The notes under the pieces: model-generated
Database searches by the model: none
The model's input: only the letters and a program-made list of their open reading frames with translations
What the model was told of the DNA's origin: nothing
Program-made: the position numbers and the translations under genes
Part shown: positions 35,088 to 44,551 of the stretch, piece after piece
Layout of the letters: every line of letters begins with the position of its first letter
How positions within the stretch are numbered: the stretch's first letter is position 1
DNA from: JBBRBB01 sp963830175
GTDB lineage: Bacteria > Bacteroidota > Bacteroidia > Chitinophagales > Chitinophagaceae
Reading direction: 5' to 3'
DNA length: 64,000 nucleotides
Assembly: GCA_963830175.1 (NCBI GenBank)
Contig: CAWHKV010000009.1
Location: 310,001-374,000, forward strand

Positions 35088-37539
35088 ATGAAAAAGCTCG
35101 CATTTATCTTTTTATTGATCATTTCCTCTGCACTGCATGCGCAACAGTTATTACAGGCAGACCTGCGGCAAATAGATGTTGACAAACTAAGCGACAACGA
35201 GATCGTTTATTACTATAACCGTATGCGGCAGGCCGGGGTATCGCTCGAACAGGGTGTGCAAATTGCTGCCAGCCGGGGTATGCCGCAACAGGAAATAACC
35301 AAGCTGCAAAACAGGTTGCAATCCATTTTGTCGGGACAGTCATCTGCTCCATCAGGAGGTACCACGAATTCGACCTATACCGATTCTGTTGGCAGTAACA
35401 GAACAGAGGCTGCCATGTTACTTCCCCTGCGGGAAGAATTGTATGATAAGAGAATTTATGGGTCTGAATTGTTCAGCACATCCTCCCTTTCTTTTGAACC
35501 CAATCTGCGCATCGCTACACCGGCTAACTATGTTTTAGGTCCCGATGATGAACTGAATGTAGATGTGTTTGGTTTAAGCGAGCAACACTACAAATTAACT
35601 GTTACGCCTGAAGGAAATATTTATATACCTAATGTGGGCCCCATATTCGTTTCCGGTTTAACCATTGAAGATGCCTCTGTAAAGATCAGGAACAAATTAG
35701 CATCCACTATTTATAGGGCAATAAACAGCGGCGCCACTAAAGTTTCCATTTCATTAGGAAACATTCGCAGTATTCGCGTAACAATAATTGGCGAAGCAAA
35801 AAAACCAGGCACCTATACTCTGTCATCACTATCTACTGTATTCAATGCATTATTCCTGGCGGGTGGTCCCAACGACCGCGGCAGTTACCGCACCATTCAA
35901 CTGGTTAGAAATAATAAGGCTTTGAAAGAAATTGACCTGTATAACTTTTTATTAAAAGGCAGTCTGGAAGATAACGTGTTATTAAAAGACCAGGATGTAA
36001 TTCGCATACCCTATTACCAAAGCCGGGTTATGATGGCGGGAGAAGTTAAACGACCCGGAATATTTCGAAACGATTAAAGGTGATAAAGTAATGGATGTAA
36101 TTGAAGCCGCAGGCGGCTTTAGCGATTCCGCTTATCGAACTTCAGTAAAAATCACCAGGCTTACAGACAGGGAAAAACAGGTGTTGGATGTGCCTTCCTC
36201 ACAATTCAATTCATTTGAAGTGCAGGGTGGCGATTCTCTAACCGCTGGCAAATTACTTAACCGGTATGCTAACCGCGTTTCCATTGAAGGTGCTGTAATG
36301 CGCCCCGGTGAATTTTCTTTATCGGACGGCATGACCTTAAAACAACTTATTCAACATGCAGATGGCTTGAGGGAAGATGCCTTTTTAAACAGGGGAATTA
36401 TAACACGTCTGCGTAACGATCTTACCACAGAAATCGTTTCATTTAATGTAGAAGATATAGTTAATGGAACGCAGCCAGATATTTTATTAAAACGGGAAGA
36501 TGTGATCACCATATCTGCCATTACTGATCTTCGCAATAAATACACATTTACGATTCAGGGTGAGGTGAGAAAGCCCGGTGTGTATGAGTTTAAAGACAGC
36601 ACTACAATTCGCGACCTGATATTCCAGGCAGGCGGTTTTACTGAAGCCGCCACAGGAAAACGTATTGAAGTGGCACGGCGTGTAACGAATGCCGATCCCG
36701 CCAGCACATCAACAGAAATTGCAAAAATTATTCAGGCAGATGCAGAGAAAGACCTCGATGTTCAGGCATCTGATTTTATTTTAAGCCCTTTTGATGTGAT
36801 CATCGTTCGCAACAACCCCGGTTATTTTACACAAAAAACCGTTTATGTTCAGGGAGAAGTAATGTATCCCGGACCGTATGTTATAAACAGTATAGATGAA
36901 AAATTAAGCAGCATTGTACAGCGAGCCGGGGGTTTTAAATTTACCGCCGACCCCTCTGCTGCATCATTAAAAAGAGTGAACAGGATAGATGCACAGGCCG
37001 AAATAAAAACCAAAAGGGTGCAAAAGCTGGCAACCACCAGCGAATCAATAAGAGATACAGCACTGATAGATTCATTAGCGCAGGAGGCAGTTAAACCATA
37101 TGATCTGATTGGAATAAATCTGAATGAAGTGATGAAAGAACCCGGTATAACCAACGACCTTATTTTAGAAGATGGTGATTTACTTTTTGTTCCCAAAAAG
37201 AACCAGGCTGTGAAAGTTAGGGGCGAGGTTTTATTTCCAACACAGTTTGCATTCCAGGCAAACAAAAACATGAAGTATTATATTAATAAGGCGGGTGGTT
37301 ATGCAGGTACGGCTGTTAAACGAAAGTCTTTTGTGTTGGGAGCCAATGGAAGTGCAAGAAAGGTGCATACCTTTTTAATATTTAAAACTTATCCTGAAAT
37401 TCACTCGGGCGATGAAATATATGTGCCCGCTAAATTAGACAACGGGCGAAGGCTTTCAACCGCGGAAGCCATAGGCATAACTTCTGCCATTGCATCGTTG
37501 GCAGGCGTGGTAATAGCGATCTTGCAAATAACCAAGTAA
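35088..37539 (+). CDS. Wza-like polysaccharide export protein with SLBB repeats, frameshifted
   Basis: The outer-membrane/periplasmic exporter of the polysaccharide. A signal peptide (1-19) is followed by a poly_export domain (ANYVLGPDDELNVDVFG near 150) and about six SLBB repeats, each of the form GEVxxPGxY. The frame breaks after F326: one extra C at 36066 gives a stop at 36077, and a second frame resumes at once. Dropping that C reads GIFETIKGDKVMDVIEAAGG and gives one 816-aa protein ending in a C-terminal membrane helix (about residues 790-810). First gene of the locus. Confidence 0.9.
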
Positions 37540-37560
37540 GATTTCAGCATGCAATAAAGA

Positions 37561-38816
37561 ATGCTATTTCAATTTAAGAAACACCTTGTTATAAATTATT
37601 TCTATTACTCTCTCGGTTCACTCTTACCCGGTGTACTCGCTTTTTTATTTATTCCTTTTGTAACCCGTTTTTATGGTACCGAGACATACGCACAGTATTC
37701 CATTATTTTTAATACCCAAAGCATTGTTAGCATGTTTTGCTATGGTTGGGTTGGGCAAAGCTATATCCGGCTTTACCAGAAAGGAAAAGATGAATTAGAC
37801 AAGGCTGTTTCTAAATTTTTATGGATGAGCCTTCTGCCGGACTGCTTGTTTTTATCCTTCTCGTGTTTACCGTAACAAGCCTTCCGGTTGCCTATTTTAT
37901 ATTATTGCCTTTTTCATTTTTTTTATCAGGATACTATTCTTTTTTCCTGATAGCTTCTCAGGCCCGGCAGGATGCAAAACGATATGCAATTAGCGAAACG
38001 GTACGTAACAGCATCAATATTTTTTTGCCTCTGTTATGTTTTTATATTTTCAATGCACGGTTTGCCTTAATAGTTTTAATCGTTTCATTAATTATTTCTT
38101 ACCTAATACCATTAATGTTTGTTTTAAGAAAAACCATTGCAAATAATGCCCTGTTTTTTTTTAACCGGCTGCCGGGCGGTTTTAAACCTGAAATAGCTGC
38201 ACAAATAAAAAATTATGGACTTCCTGTGGCTGTTTTTCTTTCACTTTCTTTAGCATTAAATGTGAATGACCGGTACATTATTGCAGAATTTATCGATTAT
38301 AAAAGCGCCGGTACCTATGCGGCAGTGTATGATGTAGTGTCACGGGGCGTAACCTTTGTTTGCGCACCGGTAATTATGACATTTTACCCGCACATCGTAA
38401 AAGAATATAATCTAAATAATAAAAAAAGTGCAGGTCAAAGTTTACTGAAAGCCATCGCATTAGAATTAATGATTTTTATTTCAGGGTTAATAGCTATTTA
38501 CTTTTTGGGCACATACCTCTTGTCATTTTTATTAAAAGATGCAGTTCCGCCATTCATGCTACAGTTATTATACATGCTCTATTGCGGGCTTTTTGTATGG
38601 CAATTGGCCATGTTGGCGCATAAACCACTGGAGCTAAGGTTAAAAACCAAATACATGGCCTTTGGGGTTTTAGTTGCCTTTATTTTAAATTTTGCCATAA
38701 ATTTTTTACTGATTAAAAATTACCAGAACATTTTAATAGCAGGCTATACAACTATTGGCGCATCATTACTGTACCTTGTTTATGTTAGTTTTCTTTCCTT
38801 AAAATTCCGGTGGTAG
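37561..38816 (+). CDS. Wzx-like polysaccharide flippase, frameshifted
   Basis: Flips lipid-linked repeat units to the outer face of the inner membrane (MATE/MOP superfamily). The N-terminal part (GSLLPGVLAFLFIPFVTRFYGTE) is in one frame, and the rest, from GLLVFILLVFTVTS, is in the next. One missing G near 37836 explains the break: restoring it reads SLLAGLLVF and gives a single 418-aa protein with about twelve helices, normal for Wzx. It lies 21 bases after the wza-like gene. Confidence 0.87.
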
Positions 38817-38882
38817 TTAACATTTATTTTGTGAGTGGTACATTCACTTAAACCTCGGCACCTTTTTTTATTCCAATAAATA

Positions 38883-40289
38883 ATGCTTCGCAAGATATTA
38901 ATATCATATAAAGTGTTTTTAAGCAATGCCATTATAGCGGCTTTATTGCTAATGATATTCAGCAGTCAGGTACAGGCACATACCAATTCAAAAAAATTGA
39001 TATCATTCGGGTGGGACAGGCCAACAGTTCCATACCTTCTGGCAAATTTACCGGTTATGGAAAAACAGCCTTTTGATGGGGTAACTTTTTCTTTTTCACA
39101 GTCGGTACCTTATGCATTTGATACGGAATTAAAGAATGACGAATACTTTATGTACGACGACCTCAAAAAGTTAAGGTGGAATACATTCACAGATAACTTT
39201 ATTCTGCTATGGGGCGTGGGTAGAACAGGTCCTCATTGGTTTGACAATACAGCGTGGCTTAACATTGAATCCAATTTAAAAAAGCTTTCCCTGGCAGTTA
39301 ATGTTAGCAAGGCGAAAGGAATATTGTTTGACCCTGAATATTACCTCGGCGATAATTCTATAAACCCCTGGGTATATAGTAAGACGCTGTATCCTGCTAA
39401 ATCTTTTGCACAGGTTAGCCAGCAGGTTCGGTTGCGCGGTGCGCAATTTATGCGCGCCATGCAGTACAATAAACCCAATATAAAAATCCTTTCTATATGG
39501 ATGCTTGGTTTGGTTTTACAACGGATGGAAACCCAAAGTCTTGAAAATATAGACCAGGCATTATTGCCTGCATTTATACAGGGCATGCTTGAAGCAAAAG
39601 GCAAAGACGCTGTAATAATTGATGGCAATGAAACATCTTACTGGTACAGCAAAGCTTCCGAATTTCTAGAGGCAAGAAGTTATCTTAAATCGAAAGGTAA
39701 AGATCTGTTGAGCACCAATGTTAGAGACAGGTATATAAATAATGTACCCCAGGCCCAGGCCATTTTTGTGGATGGACTATTGGCCACCAGCAAAGAATTT
39801 GAGCGCGGTTATACTGAAGAGGCAAAATGGACATGGCTTTATAACAACCTTAAATTTGCAATGGCTTCATCCGACGAATATGTATGGTTTTATGGCCAGG
39901 AAGTTACATGGTGGAAAGGCAAACCAAATGAAAAGATAAATGCATTAATACGAAGGGTAAAGGGAGATTTAAATAATTTAAAAACTACCCATTCAGCTGC
40001 AGCATTACAGCATGAATTTTTAAGAACAGATGCTATAAAATATACAGGCGACCATTTTTTATTCGATCATACTACTAATAAGATTTCTTTATTTTTTAAT
40101 AGTGCTCCACCAGACAAAATTATTGTTTACAAAAATTCAAGGCGAATACAAACCATAACAGGTAACAGGTCGAAGAATGTAGTAATCAGGTTTTCTAACT
40201 TGTCAGCAACACGCGATAACATTACGGTTATAACAGAAAACACCAATGCCTTTACGCCATCAGAAAGGTTTGTTGCTGTGGTTTATTAA
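38883..40289 (+). CDS. Secreted protein of unknown function in the polysaccharide locus
   Basis: A 468-aa exported protein with a signal sequence (about 15-32, ending VQAH). I do not recognise the family. The body has regular strand-helix alternation with acidic and aromatic loops, such as LISFGWDRPTVPYLLANLP, AKGILFDPEYYLGD (about 143-156), AVIIDGNETSYWY and SSDEYVWFYGQEVTWW near 340. This suggests a (beta/alpha)8 barrel, perhaps a glycoside hydrolase or lyase acting on the polymer. A small beta domain may close the C-terminus. It sits between the flippase and chain-length genes, so a role in polymer trimming or release is plausible but unproven. Confidence 0.7.
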   Translation: MLRKILISYKVFLSNAIIAALLLMIFSSQVQAHTNSKKLISFGWDRPTVPYLLANLPVMEKQPFDGVTFSFSQSVPYAFDTELKNDEYFMYDDLKKLRWNTFTDNFILLWGVGRTGPHWFDNTAWLNIESNLKKLSLAVNVSKAKGILFDPEYYLGDNSINPWVYSKTLYPAKSFAQVSQQVRLRGAQFMRAMQYNKPNIKILSIWMLGLVLQRMETQSLENIDQALLPAFIQGMLEAKGKDAVIIDGNETSYWYSKASEFLEARSYLKSKGKDLLSTNVRDRYINNVPQAQAIFVDGLLATSKEFERGYTEEAKWTWLYNNLKFAMASSDEYVWFYGQEVTWWKGKPNEKINALIRRVKGDLNNLKTTHSAAALQHEFLRTDAIKYTGDHFLFDHTTNKISLFFNSAPPDKIIVYKNSRRIQTITGNRSKNVVIRFSNLSATRDNITVITENTNAFTPSERFVAVVY

Positions 40290-40327
40290 TGGTTTTAAAA
40301 TAATTTCATAGCCAATAACTAATAGTA

Positions 40328-41371
40328 ATGAATGAATCTTCTACCCGGGATGGGCTTTCTTTAAATACGCGCACCATAAGGGGTGCTATTTTATATTTAA
40401 AAAGAAAGTACCTGATTATTCTGATCGCCGTTCTGCTGGGAATGGCATTTGGCATATTTTATTCAAGCATAAAAAAGCCTTTATATAATGGTACTGTTTC
40501 TTTTAGTTTAGAAGGCGATGAAGGTTCTACCGGCGGAAATTTATTAAGCCTGGCTGCCCAGTTTGGGTTAGACATTGGCGGTGGCGCAACTGGTATTTTT
40601 CAGGGGGATAATATAATGGAGTTGTTTAAAAGCAGGAGAATGATTGAAACCACGCTTTTATTGCCTTACGATAATTCTGGTGTTTCATTTGCAGACAAAT
40701 TTCTTGATATAACTGAATGGAGAAAAAATTATAATTGGCCAACAAAATTATTTCCGCCGGATACAACACAATCTTTTTCACGATTCCAGGACAGCGTTAT
40801 GGGCCTAGAATATGAATATATAACCGAAGGTTTATTATTTATAGAAAAACCAGATATAAAACTCAATATCTACAACATAACTTTTAAAAGCCATAACGAA
40901 GAATTTACAAAACAGTTTGTGCAGGCACTTGTAACAGAAGTCACAAATTTTTATGTTACCACAAAATCTAACCGCGCAAGGTATAATGTAGATGTGTTGC
41001 AAAAGCGCACCGACAGTGTTCGTCGTGCATTTGACCGGGCATTATATGGTAAGGCAGCATTGCAGGATGCGAACCTTAATTCGGCATTTCAATTGCCAAT
41101 GGTAGGTGTTGAAAAAAAACAAACTGACATTGCAGTATTAAGTACCGCTTATGGCGAACTGCTTAAAAACCTTGAGCTATCTAAATTTGCTTTGCTTAAA
41201 GAGGTACCATATATTCAGGTTATTGATGTGCCGCATTATCCATTAGAAAAAAGAACTTATCCCTGGTACTTGTATGTTCCGCTGGCTATGGTTGGATCTT
41301 TTCTGCTTGCCTGTATTTTCTTATTAGGCTTAAAATTATTGCGCAAGCTGTACCGCCTATACTTTGTATAA
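40328..41371 (+). CDS. Wzz-like chain-length determinant protein
   Basis: A 347-aa polysaccharide co-polymerase that controls chain length. It has two membrane helices, at about 30-50 (KYLIILIAVLLGMAFGIFYSS) and about 315-340, bracketing a periplasmic coiled-coil-rich domain. The C-terminal helix is preceded by the proline-rich PLEKRTYPWYLYVPLAM. There is no fused tyrosine kinase domain, so it is the Wzz type and not the Wzc type. It lies between the unknown secreted protein and the polymerase. Confidence 0.85.
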   Translation: MNESSTRDGLSLNTRTIRGAILYLKRKYLIILIAVLLGMAFGIFYSSIKKPLYNGTVSFSLEGDEGSTGGNLLSLAAQFGLDIGGGATGIFQGDNIMELFKSRRMIETTLLLPYDNSGVSFADKFLDITEWRKNYNWPTKLFPPDTTQSFSRFQDSVMGLEYEYITEGLLFIEKPDIKLNIYNITFKSHNEEFTKQFVQALVTEVTNFYVTTKSNRARYNVDVLQKRTDSVRRAFDRALYGKAALQDANLNSAFQLPMVGVEKKQTDIAVLSTAYGELLKNLELSKFALLKEVPYIQVIDVPHYPLEKRTYPWYLYVPLAMVGSFLLACIFLLGLKLLRKLYRLYFV

Positions 41372-41387
41372 CAATCCTAAATTTTAA

Positions 41388-42515
41388 TTGCATCTAGTAA
41401 GTACTATAGATTTTGTTATTGGAATAGCAGTGTATTATGTGCTGTTTTTGTACATTATTTCGCTTGTATTGTTGAGGGTGGCGGACCTTGTAAACGACAG
41501 GTTTATAGTGGTGGCTGCAGGCATTGTCTTGTTTTTTATTGCAGCTTTGAGAGCGCCCGGCATAGACAGGGATTCCATTTCTTACATACTTTCTTTCGAA
41601 CAGTTTAAAGGTCCGCTCGATTATTTTATTCATAACAGCGATTGGTTTTATTATGAACCTTCTTATTACCTTATTCCCTCTTCTGCCAAATTATTCTTTG
41701 GCAAAGCAGTGTATCCTTCGGTAGTGTTTGCTGTGTTTGCATTAATCGCAATTCCTATAAAATTATCCGGTATAAAAAGGCTTTCATCATTTGTAGGGTT
41801 AAGCCTTGTTCTATTTTATTGTAATTATTTTTTGTTGCAGGAGATGACACAGATACGCGCCGCGATAGCCTGCGGTTTGCTTTTGTGGGCAATTTATTAT
41901 CACCATAAGAAAGATTATTATGCATTTGCACTTATTTGCGTAATTGGATTTATGATCCATTACAGCGCATTATTAATACCCGTTATATTGTTACTTAACA
42001 CCACAAGCTTTTCGGTGAAACGGTATGTAATTATTGGATTTGCCGGAATAGCAATTGCAATATTTTTCAGCGACTATATAATAGTTAGCCTATTCAATTT
42101 TAACCTGCCTTTCATTAAAAAGCTTGCTGTACAATTCATGAATATAAATGCTGAAGAAGACCAGATAAATCTGTTTAATGTTCAATTTTTATTAAGGGTT
42201 GCATTTACGATTTGGCTTCTAATTAATTATAAAAACCTGCAGCAAAAGAACAGTTATTTCTACATTTTGCTAAAGGTGCAAATACTAAGTATTCTGTTGT
42301 ATGTAATGTTTTCTTCTGTGAATGTAATTGCGTTCAGGGTTTCAGAATTTTTTGGAATAGTAAGCATTGTATTATTTCCTTTGATTGTTTATACTTTTCG
42401 TTCACGTGTTATTGGCTATACAATAATGGTTATTTACTCCCTTGCATTTCTTATGCAGAATTTACACTATAGTCAGTTACTCGACCCATACAGGTTTGTA
42501 TTTCAACCCCGGTAA
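41388..42515 (+). CDS. EpsG/Wzy-like polysaccharide polymerase
   Basis: A 375-aa inner-membrane protein with about ten helices. The motif FFIAALRAPGIDRDSISYI near 50 and the large loop with FYYEPSYYLIPS are typical of the EpsG family, which joins repeat units as Wzy does. The start must be TTG at 41388, as no ATG precedes the first helix. It is 16 bases after the Wzz-like gene. Confidence 0.82.
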   Translation: MHLVSTIDFVIGIAVYYVLFLYIISLVLLRVADLVNDRFIVVAAGIVLFFIAALRAPGIDRDSISYILSFEQFKGPLDYFIHNSDWFYYEPSYYLIPSSAKLFFGKAVYPSVVFAVFALIAIPIKLSGIKRLSSFVGLSLVLFYCNYFLLQEMTQIRAAIACGLLLWAIYYHHKKDYYAFALICVIGFMIHYSALLIPVILLLNTTSFSVKRYVIIGFAGIAIAIFFSDYIIVSLFNFNLPFIKKLAVQFMNINAEEDQINLFNVQFLLRVAFTIWLLINYKNLQQKNSYFYILLKVQILSILLYVMFSSVNVIAFRVSEFFGIVSIVLFPLIVYTFRSRVIGYTIMVIYSLAFLMQNLHYSQLLDPYRFVFQPR

Positions 42516-42520
42516 ATAAT

Positions 42521-43429
42521 TTGAAATTGATAGATATTATTATTGTGAATTATTTTTCTGCGCTTAAAATAAAAGGTCTTCTCGAAAGTATTTATAATAG
42601 TGATATAGATCAGGCATTACTCAACATAATTATAGTAAGTAATTCCAATGAGCAAGCGCTGCATAATTTATCCATAAAAAATAATACAAGAATAATTACA
42701 AATGCAACCAATATTGGTTTTGGAAATGCCTGTAATAAAGCTGTAACGGAATGCAATGGCAAATTTATATTGTTATTAAATCCCGATACCTGCATGTTTA
42801 AAAACACACTGTCCTGCACTTTACAATTTATGTCGCAAAATAAAGATGTTACCGTGTTAGGTGTTAAGCATCTTTTGTCAAATGGGTCCGTAGCTGTTTC
42901 CTGCTCTCGCTTTCCTCATTTGCATAACTATTTGAATGATATTTTTGGTCTTTCAAAAATTTCACCAGGTGTATTTAAAGGAGGTTCTCTAATGCATGAA
43001 TGGGATCATTCATCTTCGGGGGAAGTTGACCAGGTTATGGGTGCATTCATGTGTATCAGGCGGACATTTATTAATGAACATGGTTTTATGGATCCGCGCT
43101 ATTTTGTGTTTGGCGAAGACATGGATTTTTGTAAAAAAGTTTGGGAGAATGGAGGTAAGGTTTTCTATAATGCAGACATTTCAATTATTCATGAAGGCGG
43201 TTCTACCGATAACATTTCTCATGTAAGGTTGTGTTATTCGCTTGAAGGAAAGCTTACATACGCCTATAAACATTTAAGCAAGTTGAAATATATTATTTTG
43301 TTGGGTGCGGTACTTTTTATCGAACCTGTAACCCGCACCGTCTTTTCATTATTAAAGGGTGATAAAAAATTAATTAAAGAAACAATTAAGGGATACGCTA
43401 TGTTTTATAACCGGAGGCATTTTTCTTAA
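42521..43429 (+). CDS. GT2-family glycosyltransferase
   Basis: A 302-aa GT-A fold transferase, rhamnosyltransferase-like. The N-terminal strand DIIIVNYFSALKIKGLLESI, ATNIGFGNACNKAV and the metal motif LLNPDTCMF (a DxD variant) are visible, with GAFMCIRRTFINEHGFMDPRYFVFGEDMDFCKKVW as the acceptor-side catalytic block. The start is TTG at 42521. It has a C-terminal membrane-associated helix. Donor and acceptor sugars are unknown, but the rml genes downstream make rhamnose a fair guess. Confidence 0.88.
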   Translation: MKLIDIIIVNYFSALKIKGLLESIYNSDIDQALLNIIIVSNSNEQALHNLSIKNNTRIITNATNIGFGNACNKAVTECNGKFILLLNPDTCMFKNTLSCTLQFMSQNKDVTVLGVKHLLSNGSVAVSCSRFPHLHNYLNDIFGLSKISPGVFKGGSLMHEWDHSSSGEVDQVMGAFMCIRRTFINEHGFMDPRYFVFGEDMDFCKKVWENGGKVFYNADISIIHEGGSTDNISHVRLCYSLEGKLTYAYKHLSKLKYIILLGAVLFIEPVTRTVFSLLKGDKKLIKETIKGYAMFYNRRHFS

Positions 43430-43431
43430 CA

Positions 43432-44535
43432 ATGGTCAAAGCCAATAAATCTATTATTTTTTTTACCAAACATTCCTGGGCAGGGCCAAGCAGCAGGTAT
43501 CGCATTTTTCAATATCAAAAATTTTACAGCGATGCAGGTTTTATTATTACAAATAAACCGTTATTTCCAAATTCTTATGTTGCTACGTTTTACGAAAAAG
43601 GCCATAAACCCCTATTCACCGTTTTACTGTCTTACCTAAAAAGATTTTGGCAATTAACCTTCATGAAGAAATATGATATTGTTTACGTACAATATGAATT
43701 GTTTCCATTCCTTCCATTTTTTTTTGAATGGATTTTTTTAAGAAATAAGAAAAACCTGGTTCTGGATTATGACGACGCGGTTTTTCATAATTATGATAAA
43801 AGCCCAAATAAAATAATAAAGAAAATTTTAGGTAGTAAGATTTTTAAGCTTGTAAAACGTGCAGAATGTGTAATTACCGGAAGCCCTTACCTCACGAAAA
43901 TTCTTTCTACTTATACAAATAAAGTGATAGAAATTCCAACAAGCATTTCTTTTCAAAAATATAATAATGCAAATGCAATTGTTGATAGTAATGTGCAGGA
44001 TGTGTTTATTATTGGATGGATTGGTTCTAAAACAACCAGCGTTAATTTACTTCCCCTTAAGCAATGTTTTATACAACTTCAAAAGCAATACAATATTCAA
44101 TTGGCGCTAATTGGTTTTGATCATTTGCTTGTTGGAGAATTGGATGGAATAAATTATATGTTATATGATTGGAGTGCTGATACTGAGGTTAAGTTGTTAT
44201 CGTCATTTCATGTGGGTATAATGCCCCTTACCCCGGATGTTTTTAATAATGGCAAGTGCGGCTTTAAATTAATACAGTACATGGCATGTGGTCTTCCAAC
44301 CATTTCTACCCCACTCGAAGCAAATAAAAAGATTAACCGAAGCGGTAATAATTTGCATGCAGTCACCGTAGAGGAATGGTATAACCGTTTTGTAAAAATG
44401 ATGTCTAACAGATCTTTTTATAAAAAAGTTGGCGATGAGAATAAGCGAATTGCTCAGGAATTATACTCGATCGAAGCCAATCATTTAAAATATATATCGA
44501 TTTTTAATGGTTTAGTGGGGGGAAAGAAAGGATGA
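43432..44535 (+). CDS. GT4-like glycosyltransferase
   Basis: A 367-aa GT-B transferase. The N-terminal domain begins FFTKHSWAGPSSRYRIFQYQ, and DIVYVQYELFPFLPFFFEW and LVLDYDDAVFHNY follow. The C-terminal donor-binding half has IGWIGSKTTSVNLLPL and GIMPLTPDVFNNGKCGFKLIQYMACGLPTISTPL, the GT4-type pattern. It starts 2 bases after the GT2 stop, so they share a transcript. Confidence 0.85.
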   Translation: MVKANKSIIFFTKHSWAGPSSRYRIFQYQKFYSDAGFIITNKPLFPNSYVATFYEKGHKPLFTVLLSYLKRFWQLTFMKKYDIVYVQYELFPFLPFFFEWIFLRNKKNLVLDYDDAVFHNYDKSPNKIIKKILGSKIFKLVKRAECVITGSPYLTKILSTYTNKVIEIPTSISFQKYNNANAIVDSNVQDVFIIGWIGSKTTSVNLLPLKQCFIQLQKQYNIQLALIGFDHLLVGELDGINYMLYDWSADTEVKLLSSFHVGIMPLTPDVFNNGKCGFKLIQYMACGLPTISTPLEANKKINRSGNNLHAVTVEEWYNRFVKMMSNRSFYKKVGDENKRIAQELYSIEANHLKYISIFNGLVGGKKG

Positions 44536-44551
44536 TGTATAACAATTGAAT

